NCBI GenBank assembly: GCA_016786845.1
Contig: JAEUVB010000021.1
Span: 186,001 to 250,000, forward strand
Source of the DNA: Chitinophagaceae bacterium
Lineage (GTDB): Bacteria; Bacteroidota; Bacteroidia; Chitinophagales; Chitinophagaceae
Length of the DNA: 64,000 nt
Reading direction: 5' to 3'
Positions 54,420-62,715 of the stretch are shown here, one piece after another. Both the position numbers and the translations under genes were made by a program. The notes under the pieces are model-generated. The model was not told where the DNA came from, did no database searches, and saw only the letters and a program-made list of their open reading frames with translations. The first letter of the stretch is position 1, and each line of letters opens with the position of its first letter.

Positions 54420-55049
54420 ATGAAAACTAAAAAAATCAGTTTTAATCTCAGTGCTGCAAGCTATAATCAAGTGATCAACAAAGCTCAATTGATTCTATCT
54501 AAAATGAGCGCTAATACCAATTTTCCTAATCCGGATCCAAGCTTGCCGGATATACAATTAATGATCGACAAAGTCATTCAATTGCATACTGAACAGAAGG
54601 CCAGCTATGCCTCGTATCAGGAAAAATCCGGTGTCCTGAATGATGAAAAAGACAAACTCATTGTGATGCTGGAGAATTTAGGTCATTTCGTTCAGGCAAA
54701 AGCCGAGGGTAATGAAAACCTCATTTTAAACGCAGGCTTTGAATTAAAACAAACACCGACAAAATCAGGTAAGCCCGATGCTCCTGAAAATGTGCTCGCC
54801 AAGGCGGGACCTAAGGAAGGCGAGATCGTTTGTACATGGAACACCGTGAAAGGCGCCAAGATCTATAAGGTAGAGATGAATGACGATGTGAACAATGCGG
54901 CTACCTGGACCGAAGCGGCCCTCGTCACCAAAGCCAAATGTTCGATCGAAAATCTCACACCGGGAACCAAGGTATGGATTCGTGTGGCGGCCATCGGGGC
55001 TGCGGGGCAAGGGCCGTGGGGAGATGTGTGTACTAAAATCGTTTCCTAA
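54420..55049 (+). CDS. Small fibronectin type III-domain protein
   Basis: 209 residues without signal peptide. Residues 1-110 are mostly helical (ASYNQVINKAQLILSKM, DKVIQLHTEQKASYASYQEK). A linker GKPDAPENV leads into one fibronectin type III domain (about 118-208) with the usual core: VCTWNTVKGAKIYKVEMN, CSIENLTPGTKVWIRVAAIGAAGQGPWGD. Such small two-part proteins are common in Bacteroidota, and their function is unknown. A large hairpin begins 6 bp after the stop codon. Confidence 0.8.
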   Translation: MKTKKISFNLSAASYNQVINKAQLILSKMSANTNFPNPDPSLPDIQLMIDKVIQLHTEQKASYASYQEKSGVLNDEKDKLIVMLENLGHFVQAKAEGNENLILNAGFELKQTPTKSGKPDAPENVLAKAGPKEGEIVCTWNTVKGAKIYKVEMNDDVNNAATWTEAALVTKAKCSIENLTPGTKVWIRVAAIGAAGQGPWGDVCTKIVS

Positions 55050-55054
55050 CGGTA

Positions 55055-55165
55055 CTGATTAAATCCTCTGATACTTCGTTATTTGAATTTTTCAATTCCT
55101 TCATTTACGCTAGTAGACTCAGTCATTGAAAAATTTAAATGCCTCGTCTGAGAGGATTTAATCAG
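55055..55165 (+). other. Large two-part stem-loop behind the fibronectin-III gene
   Basis: Outer arms of 15 bp pair perfectly (CTGATTAAATCCTCT at 55055-55069 with 55151-55165). An inner 16-bp stem (55081-55096 with 55125-55140) pairs with one G-U. The G-U is stable only in RNA from the plus strand. It could protect the 3' end of the mRNA, or be a small inverted-repeat insertion. Confidence 0.65.
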
Positions 55166-55200
55166 CACCTAGAACAGGGTATATTTAACCGTTATGTATG

Positions 55201-55235
55201 AACCCGGAACATGAATGTGTTCCGGGTTTTTTTTT
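55201..55235 (+). terminator. Intrinsic terminator
   Basis: An 11-bp perfect stem (AACCCGGAACA with TGTTCCGGGTT), a six-base loop and a run of nine T residues on the plus strand. It ends transcription from the fibronectin-III gene about 150 bp downstream of its stop codon. Confidence 0.85.
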
Positions 55236-55236
55236 C

Positions 55237-55667
55237 GTCATTGCGAGGAGGCACCATACGTCATTGCGAGGAGGCACGACGAAACAATCTGTTGGGGTGA
55301 ATGTAGTGCTTCGTTTTTTCACGTCATTGCGAGGAGGCACGACGAAGCAATCTGCCGGGGTATACATTGCTTCGTAGCTTGGGATTGCTTCGTGCCTCGC
55401 AATGACGTTCCGAGAAGACGCTTCGTAGTGTTCGTCATTGCGAGGAGGCACGACGAAGCAATCTGTTGGGGTGAATGTGGGCTTCGTAGCATGGGATTGC
55501 TTCGTGCCTCGCAATGACGGTCTGAGATGACGCTCCGTAGTGTTCGTCATTGCGAGGAGGCACGACGAAGCAATCTGTTGGGTTATACATTGCTCCGTAG
55601 CTTGGGATTGCTTCGTGCCTCGCAATGACGTACAAACATGGGATTGCTTCGTGCCTCGAGATGACGG
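55237..55667. repeat. Cluster of REP-like palindromic repeats
   Basis: Three complete units (55322-55407, 55433-55519, 55545-55630) each begin with CGTCATTGCGAGG and end with CCTCGCAATGACG, with the AAGCAATC/GATTGCTT pair inside. Partial copies lie at 55237, 55260 and 55634-55666. A further unit is at 57697. This family of dispersed palindromes is non-coding and common in several bacterial phyla. Confidence 0.85.
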
Positions 55668-55898
55668 AAAAGACCATGCCTCACTATGATGTAAAAGAGA
55701 TTCATCCATATCTTAAAAATTGTCTGGTAAAGTATTTGATACTACGTATTTAAAACATTATTCAGCAGGTCCTGCATACCCTGTCGGACACGTGCCTATC
55801 TGAAAAACAAGGTTCATTGCTGTAAGTGACAATAATCATGGATACCCGGTTTATCCGGCATCATTTCTCCTGCATTGCGATAAAATTCACTAAACTTA

Positions 55899-57485
55899 TC
55901 AATGGGCTACCAGGAACTTCTTCACACTTACCTGTCCATCCTGCCTAATCTGCAGGGTATACATTCCCGGCGCAACTTTTATCGGTAATTGTACTTTCAT
56001 GCCGGAGAAAATACCGGTATATATCTCTTTTCCAAAGATGTCGTGTATGACCAAATGGGCATTTTTCAATGTTTTATCGGATTGTATACATAGTATATCC
56101 TCCACAGGATTAGGATAAACCGTCAAATTCTGCCCCCATACCTCCTCCGTCGTTCCCAGAAATGAATTCAGCTTAACGATCCAAAAATCGCGCAGACCAT
56201 GATTCCCCGTTACGTCCCCATCATTGGAATCTGAATAGCCCGCAAGTATACATCCGCCATCCGAAGTCTTGTCCATGGTAACCACCCAATCGTCATAATA
56301 ACCTCCATAGGTTTTTTGCCATTCCAATCCACCTGAACTGTTTAATTTGATTAGCCAATAATCCCGGTAACCATGATTGAAGGAGACATGATTATCGTAG
56401 GATTCCGTTGGTCCGGCTACCAGATAACCACCATCCGGTGTCAATTCAACCGCACTGGCCCCTTCATTATAACTACCGCCATATCTATTTCCCCATTGTT
56501 TATTTCCAAGAGAATCCAATTTCACAACCCAGTAATCCGATAACCCATAAGTAAACGAAAGATCACCGGATGTTGACACGCTGGCTCCCACCACGATATA
56601 GCCTTTATCCGGGGTTTGCTTTATCATTTCACAACCATCCGGCTGATAGCCGCCCATTGCCTTCTGCCATTGCAATACACCATTCTTATCCATTTTTATT
56701 AACCATACATCATTCAAGCCATAACCATTGGATACATTACCGCTATTCGTGGAATTGGATATCCCTCCCACCACATATCCTGAGTCAATGGTTTGCTCAA
56801 TATAAGCAGGCTGTTCGTCCAGCACTCCGCCATATGACTTTTGCCATTCCAGGTTTCCGGTTGCACCTAATTTCACTATCCAATAATCTTTACCACCCCA
56901 ATTCCAGGTGGCATCTACATCATTTGAAAAGCTGTAACCCGCCACAATATAGCCTCCTTCCATCGTTTGCTTAATGCTGCATGCTACATCGATTGACGTT
57001 CCTCCATAGGATTTCTGCCATTGTATACTTCCGGTTGCACTGAGCTTTACCACCCAGTAATCGCTATTACCATGATTAACCGTTACATCGCCATTCGCCA
57101 TATCTGAAAGCCCCGCCACGATATACCCTCCGTCAGAGGTCTGCACCACATCCTGGGCGAAATCAAAGCCACTACTGCCAAGCGCCTTTTGCCATTCTAT
57201 ATTTCCGCTACTGTTCAGCTTAACCACCCAGAAGTCTCCTCCGCCGCCATGGTTTCCGGATACATTACCATCATTGGATTCCGAACATCCGGCGCAAATA
57301 TATCCACCGTCGGTGGTTTGATGGATTGATTGAACATGATCCTGGGCTGTGCCACCCAAAGACTTTTGCCATTGTATGTTAGGTTGTGCAAATATCTCAT
57401 CTCCTACACAACAGATCATAAAACATAATAAGAATACACAGTTTCGCATCCGTACCATCAGGGGTTTATAACTTTTAGTGAGCAT
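55899..57485 (-). CDS. Secreted delta-60-like repeat protein with T9SS type A sorting domain
   Basis: 528 residues from ATG 57485; ATG 57449 (MRNCVFLLCFMICCVGDEIFAQ) gives a more typical signal peptide. Seven repeats of about 60 residues follow, each with IQWQKSLGG, TTDGGYIxAGxSxSNDGxV and DYWVVKL, probably forming a beta-propeller. The last 80 residues are a type IX secretion system type A C-terminal domain: LTVYPNPVEDILCI, HDIFGKEIY, PGMYTLQI, VSVKKFLV. In the family this domain directs transport across the outer membrane and is cut off by the sortase. This is the only clear type A domain in the window. It contrasts with the dockerin-like ends of its neighbours. Ligand unknown. Confidence 0.88.
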   Translation of the reverse strand: MLTKSYKPLMVRMRNCVFLLCFMICCVGDEIFAQPNIQWQKSLGGTAQDHVQSIHQTTDGGYICAGCSESNDGNVSGNHGGGGDFWVVKLNSSGNIEWQKALGSSGFDFAQDVVQTSDGGYIVAGLSDMANGDVTVNHGNSDYWVVKLSATGSIQWQKSYGGTSIDVACSIKQTMEGGYIVAGYSFSNDVDATWNWGGKDYWIVKLGATGNLEWQKSYGGVLDEQPAYIEQTIDSGYVVGGISNSTNSGNVSNGYGLNDVWLIKMDKNGVLQWQKAMGGYQPDGCEMIKQTPDKGYIVVGASVSTSGDLSFTYGLSDYWVVKLDSLGNKQWGNRYGGSYNEGASAVELTPDGGYLVAGPTESYDNHVSFNHGYRDYWLIKLNSSGGLEWQKTYGGYYDDWVVTMDKTSDGGCILAGYSDSNDGDVTGNHGLRDFWIVKLNSFLGTTEEVWGQNLTVYPNPVEDILCIQSDKTLKNAHLVIHDIFGKEIYTGIFSGMKVQLPIKVAPGMYTLQIRQDGQVSVKKFLVAH

Positions 57486-57859
57486 ATACAGTCATTTAAA
57501 TTCCGGATAAATATAAACAATTCTTCATTTACCAAAAAGCCCTCCGACGTTCCGGTGAAGCCAGTTTTGCCGGCTGATATTTAACCATCCTGCAAGGAAG
57601 TAAGTTTTTAATTGTTCCATGCTTCTCGTGTAATCTTTATGGATTAGGTAATGTCCGAGATGACGCTCCGTAGCATGGGATTGCTTCGTTTTTTCACGTC
57701 ATTGCGAGGAGGCACGACGAAGCAATCTGTTGGGGTATACTTGGCTTCGTAGCATGGGATTGCTTCGTGCCTCGCAATGACGTACAAACATGGCATTGCT
57801 TCGTGCCTCGCAATGACGGCCTGCCCTAACTAAAAACTAAGCACTAAAAATTAAAAACT
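57486..57859. other. Intergenic region with REP-like unit
   Basis: 374 bp containing one full REP-like unit (57697-57782), flanking partial copies (57660 and 57783-57819) and a short A-rich string (AAAAACTAAGCACTAAAAAT) just behind the short dockerin-module gene. A similar A-rich string lies behind the gene at 20814. The conserved hairpin found behind cassettes 1 and 2 is absent. Confidence 0.6.
57697..57782. repeat. REP-like palindromic unit
   Basis: 86 bp, same family as the cluster at 55237-55667, with CGTCATTGCGAGG at one end and CCTCGCAATGACG at the other. Confidence 0.85.
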
Positions 57860-58657
57860 CTACGGCACAAACGCTCCCACTCCAACCTGCGCATTCGGAT
57901 CGAAGATATTGAAGTCATCACCGTCAATGCCACCACTACCATCGAGGTCGGTGGAGAGATAACCGCCGTTGCCCGTTTGTATGTCCGGATCGAGGAGGTT
58001 GAAGTCATCACCATCGATACCACCGCTTTGATCGATGTCACCTGAGTAGATCGCAAAGACCGTTGGTGTATTATCGACCTGTATCATATTGCTGCCAAAG
58101 GCCTGAGTTGCGGATGATGAAAAATTATAAGTGGTTGACTGCATAAGTATAACAGGGCTTGCACTCCAAGTTTCAATACTATTTCTGTGTTTTAAAACAA
58201 TATAAAATGCTTGCCCTTCACTTGCATTCGGAAACGTACAGACCAGCGTCCCATCTGTTTTTATGATGCCCGTATAGCTATGGGTCAATGTGTAAGGTAT
58301 GGTTGTATCATGTAATTCAACTACAATACTATCGGTTTCATTTATCGGGTTTTGTAAACCCTGATTGTTCAATACCGGTCGCATCTGTCCTGAACCCTGA
58401 TAGTAACCTTGAATATATGCTTTTAAATTCATGGTTAGTTTATATACTTGTTGCAAGCCTTGTGTGGCGCTGCCTCCGGGCCCTGTTGTGTTTACAAAGT
58501 CGATTTGACCCAGACTAAACGATACGCTCCCACCGGCACCTGTACCCTCTCCACCTGCACTGAGTGTATTTTTTTGTGCATACGCCGCATGATTCCATAA
58601 AACCATTGAAAGAATTACACTACAATAAAAGTATTGAAAAAGTCTGTTGAAATTCAT
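57860..58657 (-). CDS. Short secreted protein with dockerin-like C-terminal module (cassette 3)
   Basis: 265 residues with a signal peptide (MNFNRLFQYFYCSVIL...AAYAQ). After a Gly/Ser-rich stretch it carries the same module as the proteins at 20814 and 30739: MNLKAYIQGYY, MRPVLNNQGL, TDSIVVELHD, FYIVLKHRNSIETWS. The end has loops DIDQSGGIDGDD and DLDGSGGIDGDD and VGVGAFVP. It is the most divergent of the three short forms. It follows an S74 fiber gene after 75 bp, again on the same strand. Partner or anchor role inferred. Confidence 0.8.
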   Translation of the reverse strand: MNFNRLFQYFYCSVILSMVLWNHAAYAQKNTLSAGGEGTGAGGSVSFSLGQIDFVNTTGPGGSATQGLQQVYKLTMNLKAYIQGYYQGSGQMRPVLNNQGLQNPINETDSIVVELHDTTIPYTLTHSYTGIIKTDGTLVCTFPNASEGQAFYIVLKHRNSIETWSASPVILMQSTTYNFSSSATQAFGSNMIQVDNTPTVFAIYSGDIDQSGGIDGDDFNLLDPDIQTGNGGYLSTDLDGSGGIDGDDFNIFDPNAQVGVGAFVP

Positions 58658-58732
58658 CGTTAAATATTTTTAAGGTAGCCAAATTGTAAGATGATGGATT
58701 CGGGTTATTTAAATGAAAAGATCGGTTGGTTA

Positions 58733-60658
58733 TTATTTTTCGATTGCATCCATGCGTTGCCTGAGTATTTCATTTTCTTTTTTTAATAGTTCTATTTGTG
58801 TTTGTTGTTCCTTAACCGAATTTATCAGCATATAAGTCATAGCACTGTTATCAACCGATAAATACTCTACTTCATCTATTAAAAATTTACTGACCATATA
58901 GGGAGCTACTTTTTGAAGTTCCTGAGCCAATACGCCTATGTATTCAGGTTTTGTATCACATCCTGCCTTTTCATTGTAGTGAAACCGAACTGGAGATATT
59001 TTTGTGAGGGTTGCTAAACCATCCTGATAAGGCAAGATATTCTGTTTCAATCTCTGATCAGAAAAGACAGCCCAGGAACCACCACCGGGTTTATTTGCCG
59101 AACCATTAACGGAAAGCGTAGCTGTAGGAGATGTAGTTGCAATACCCACTGCGCCACCATTATTAATAACCATTCTATCAATTCCATTGGTCGCAAAAAG
59201 CATATTCCAGTTACCGGCAATTGACAGCCGCCCGCCATTGATATTATCCTTTTCCAAACCAAAGCTGTAACTCAAATCGCTATTTTGTACTTTGAGCGCA
59301 TTACTCGCTAATACAGATGCGCCAAAGGCTCTGATGTCTCCATTCACCGTTAATTTGTGACTTGGGAATGGCATACCGATGGCAATTTTGTCATTGACTT
59401 CAGAAATATTGCTGTTGGTGCTCAGAAAATTATTATTCCATTTAGGGAATGTACCATTTACACCTGTTGCTATTAAGGGTGCATTTACACTCCAGGAATT
59501 CAAAGACCATGAGGAAGATGGGTAATCCTGAAGAATTTTTAAGGTCCATATGCCATTTGGATTGATGTTACCTCCTGCTATCGCACCAAATGTAGCCACC
59601 GTGGGCGTTATGCTACACCATGTCGTCATTTCACCCTCCGGTTGTGGCGATATATCGGTAACTGCATTGCTGTTTACATAATTGAAGTAGGTTGTATTCC
59701 AAGGAGTCATTTTTCCAAAACCAAAATCCGTAAATGTGATATTTTGTATACAGTTATTAAATCCGCCCGTTTGTCCATTTGAGGTAAGATTCAGTATATC
59801 ACCATTCGGAGCCACTATAAATGCTTTGATCCATGATGCCGAATAACATGATACATTCAGATTGACAGAAATGTTTTGAGAAGGAATAGACGTCGGTAAT
59901 CCGGATAGCGTAATGGTACTAGTCACAATCTGACAGTTACCGGCAGGTCCATTTTGCACTGTACTATTTGTAGCAGTTGAGTTGAGGGGCACTTCCAATT
60001 TTCCTTCGGCATTCGCATAGACAGCTCTCGTACCTATACCGCTGAGCGATTGATGCCTCACCGCACCGGTGGTATGCAACTGTTCCGTCGGAAAATGAGT
60101 ACCAATACCTACATTTCCAATAATGCTGGAATTACCTACCACGGATAATTTATTAGGCGGTATACCGATGTTGATGCCCACGTTTCCTGAATTTGTATTG
60201 GCTATATGATTGGGCCCTGTAGAAGTCCATTTATTGTCGCCGGATGAGTTGGCATACATGGCATAAGGAACGCTTAATAAGGGAGCGGTACCAATGATAC
60301 TGTAATTACTTCCACCGGCAGGATCTATTTCAGTCTTTAAGGCATATGACCACACCGACCATGAAATAGAACTTATGGTACCGGATATAGGCGTTCCATT
60401 TCCTATTTGGATGGACAGCAAGCCGTTATTATTGGTGGTGGCGGTATGGGTTTCTATATACACCGGTACAATGCCCATCATGCCTAAGTCTTGCAATATA
60501 GATACCTTAATCCCCACCGTTGTATTCACCAAGAGCACATCATTTGCATCCCGAATCACAGCCTGATAGGAAAATTTATTGGGTGGCTGTGCCATTATTC
60601 TATTGGAAAATAAGCCGGCCAAAATAGAGATGCAGATAAACAAATAGTATCGTTTCAT
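58733..60658 (-). CDS. Secreted fiber with P-domain-like insert and S74 domain (cassette 3)
   Basis: 641 residues with signal peptide (MKRYYLFICISILAGLFSNRIMAQ). The N-terminal fiber module (KFSYQAVIRDANDV, GNGTPISGTISS, VPYAMYANSSG) is shared with the fibers at 21694 and 31600. Residues about 235-395 resemble a proprotein-convertase P domain (jelly roll): SWIKAFIVAPNGDILNL, IQNITFTDFGFG, NGIWTLKILQDYP and LNSWSVNA. GNVGIGT-type turns follow. The S74 chaperone domain (SDQRLKQNILPYQDGLATL, EYIGVLAQELQ, NSAMTYMLINSVKEQQTQI) and a coiled coil end the protein. P domains in secreted bacterial proteins assist folding or binding. A self-processing trimeric fiber is inferred. Confidence 0.82.
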   Translation of the reverse strand: MKRYYLFICISILAGLFSNRIMAQPPNKFSYQAVIRDANDVLLVNTTVGIKVSILQDLGMMGIVPVYIETHTATTNNNGLLSIQIGNGTPISGTISSISWSVWSYALKTEIDPAGGSNYSIIGTAPLLSVPYAMYANSSGDNKWTSTGPNHIANTNSGNVGINIGIPPNKLSVVGNSSIIGNVGIGTHFPTEQLHTTGAVRHQSLSGIGTRAVYANAEGKLEVPLNSTATNSTVQNGPAGNCQIVTSTITLSGLPTSIPSQNISVNLNVSCYSASWIKAFIVAPNGDILNLTSNGQTGGFNNCIQNITFTDFGFGKMTPWNTTYFNYVNSNAVTDISPQPEGEMTTWCSITPTVATFGAIAGGNINPNGIWTLKILQDYPSSSWSLNSWSVNAPLIATGVNGTFPKWNNNFLSTNSNISEVNDKIAIGMPFPSHKLTVNGDIRAFGASVLASNALKVQNSDLSYSFGLEKDNINGGRLSIAGNWNMLFATNGIDRMVINNGGAVGIATTSPTATLSVNGSANKPGGGSWAVFSDQRLKQNILPYQDGLATLTKISPVRFHYNEKAGCDTKPEYIGVLAQELQKVAPYMVSKFLIDEVEYLSVDNSAMTYMLINSVKEQQTQIELLKKENEILRQRMDAIEK

Positions 60659-60755
60659 AGAACAGATTTATAGGTAAAATTGCATGGAATACAAGATTTT
60701 TATTACCCCATAAAAAGGGGGTATTCGCGATAATACCGGTCCAATTTCAGTGGCT

Positions 60756-62612
60756 CTATCGAATCCTTCTTCTTCCTCCCATGCTTCTGATTAGATGAAG
60801 CAAATCTGAATTTGTATCTAGTATTGTATTTATATCTGATCTGAGTTTGTCTAATACATCTCCCGAAGTTTTGAATTGTCTCGTATTGATCGTGTAGGCC
60901 CAATCTATTCCATCGTTTCTACTTTGAGCCCATGAGGAAGCCCCGTCCGTACTGCCACTTCTGCTGTCTACCACCCTCCCTCCCACTCCTTGAACGGCAT
61001 GTAAATGAATAAATTGGGTCAGTGCCCGGGCAGAAGCCGCCAAGCTGCAACTCCCTAAAGCTACTTCTTTTACCATACCATCACCGCCATAAATCGTAGG
61101 TGTCAGTTGCTTACTTGTAACATCTATAGCGCTTTCTCCCAAATGCTCATCTTCCTGTAAAATCTCATCCGGATCCCGTGGACTTTTATTGGTGACCCAG
61201 GGTTTTACTTCAGTAATACCATCAGAAATTAAAATAGCATTGTTGAGAAAGGTAAAATAATCCTGACCCGTAATTTTTTCAACCACCATAGCCAATAACA
61301 CATATGCATGATTACAATATCCATCAAAGTCCGATGTAATATTCCCAGGGGTATATTCCAGTTGAAAATTTTTATAAATATACTCTGCCAAATCTTGTTT
61401 CGTGACGGTTCGATTTGGCGTAAGTGTTCTGCCGATTGCAGTCATATTATAGGTTTGATCTTGGGCCTTCGTATAACCGCTTTGCAAATCGATGATATGC
61501 TGTATGGTTATATCATCACTTCTGCTATCCTTTGGCGAACTAAACCCGCCAATAGTCGCATAAACGCCACTGTTATTGGTCAATTGTCCGGTATCTATTA
61601 GTCGTTGAATGGCAGCCAATACAAACATTTTACTGCAGCTTGCCAATAGAAATGGTGTTTGAGGCGATGCTTTTCTATAGGCGGTTTCCGACAAATTAAA
61701 TGCCTTGTTAAAGACTGCATTTCCATTAAGTCCCACACATATTTGCATAGCCCTAACTGCATTCCTGCGCATAAAGTTTTCAGCCACAATATCTATATCT
61801 GATAACTGTCTTGAACCTTCACCAACTATCTGCCATTGCTTGGCTTCCGTAATAAACGTTTCGGCAAATATTGCAGTATACCGTGCGTTTTCTCCTGCAT
61901 CTATAGCATCTATACAAATAGGTATGAGTCCCATATGGCTATACTCGTTGAAGATATTTTGATACTCATCCTTGTTTAAGTGATGACGCGCCCTTACTCT
62001 TCCTACAATATTGTCTGTAAAATGTGCACCATACAAGTCTCCTGGTGCAATAGCGACAATAGATGGACGATAAAGATTGAGTTTGGTTTCTGCTGTAAAA
62101 ATGGACTGGTAATCGTTGATGTTTTGATAAGCATGCAAGTGTGATTTAAACCAATTGGGATTTTCATGCCAAATTGCAGCAAAGAATCTTACATGCTCCG
62201 TACCATAAATGGTATATGATTTCAGCATCATCCCCTTTGACTTTGCAGCTTCATTCTCAGCCGTAAATTCTGCGTCATTCATGCCATGTCTGGCCTTCCA
62301 TGCCCCAAAATTTCCCTTTTCAACTATGAGCGCAAAAACAGCATCGCCTCCTTCTCCTGTAGCTGTGACAATCATCGGGGTATACCCCTGATGTTTAAAT
62401 GTATCAAAAACTGGTTGATAGTCCGCTTCTTGTATTCCATGCCTGCCGGCCCATTCGCCTGCGGTATATTTTACCCATACGGCTGTGTATCTGGGCTCCT
62501 CCGCGTCACCATGGATACTCAGGGAAATTACCCTGTATCCCTGTTCGGTCAGAGATGCAAAATAGTTCTGATAAGTATCCGAACTCATATCGTGATAGCT
62601 GTAATATTGCAT
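60756..62612 (-). CDS. Tandem-repeat plus beta-lactamase-fold serine hydrolase (polyglycine-hydrolase-like)
   Basis: 618 residues. Residues 10-260 hold five repeats of about 45-50 residues (DYQPVFDTFKHQGYTPMIV, VFALIVEKG; YQNIFNEYSHMGLIPICID, RYTAIFAE), matching the bacterial tandem repeat domain 1 seen in polyglycine-hydrolase-like proteins. Residues 270-600 form a beta-lactamase/esterase fold: S325-C-S-K328 is the SxxK motif, Y432-C-N434 the YxN motif, and GGDGMVKE lies near the third active-site element. Fungal relatives of this architecture cut Gly-rich linkers in plant chitinases; substrate here is unknown. No signal peptide is seen, which is odd for such an enzyme. Confidence 0.82.
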   Translation of the reverse strand: MQYYSYHDMSSDTYQNYFASLTEQGYRVISLSIHGDAEEPRYTAVWVKYTAGEWAGRHGIQEADYQPVFDTFKHQGYTPMIVTATGEGGDAVFALIVEKGNFGAWKARHGMNDAEFTAENEAAKSKGMMLKSYTIYGTEHVRFFAAIWHENPNWFKSHLHAYQNINDYQSIFTAETKLNLYRPSIVAIAPGDLYGAHFTDNIVGRVRARHHLNKDEYQNIFNEYSHMGLIPICIDAIDAGENARYTAIFAETFITEAKQWQIVGEGSRQLSDIDIVAENFMRRNAVRAMQICVGLNGNAVFNKAFNLSETAYRKASPQTPFLLASCSKMFVLAAIQRLIDTGQLTNNSGVYATIGGFSSPKDSRSDDITIQHIIDLQSGYTKAQDQTYNMTAIGRTLTPNRTVTKQDLAEYIYKNFQLEYTPGNITSDFDGYCNHAYVLLAMVVEKITGQDYFTFLNNAILISDGITEVKPWVTNKSPRDPDEILQEDEHLGESAIDVTSKQLTPTIYGGDGMVKEVALGSCSLAASARALTQFIHLHAVQGVGGRVVDSRSGSTDGASSWAQSRNDGIDWAYTINTRQFKTSGDVLDKLRSDINTILDTNSDLLHLIRSMGGRRRIR

Positions 62613-62715
62613 ATTGGAAATATATTTTTTTGGGGGGTGATTTGTACCTGGAGTTATATCAGTGCACAGTCATCAAATTCTCGATTTCGTTTTACTCAGT
62701 GGACTTGCATTTTAC

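Noticed and set aside
55185..55709. Open frames on both strands with repeated RGTKQS / CFVVPPRND peptides
   Set aside because: They are translations of the REP-like palindromic repeats and have no start context or conserved product.
57860..58040. T9SS type A sorting domain in the dockerin-module proteins
   Set aside because: No YPNP motif or following beta-sandwich pattern; the ends are EF-hand-like loops instead.
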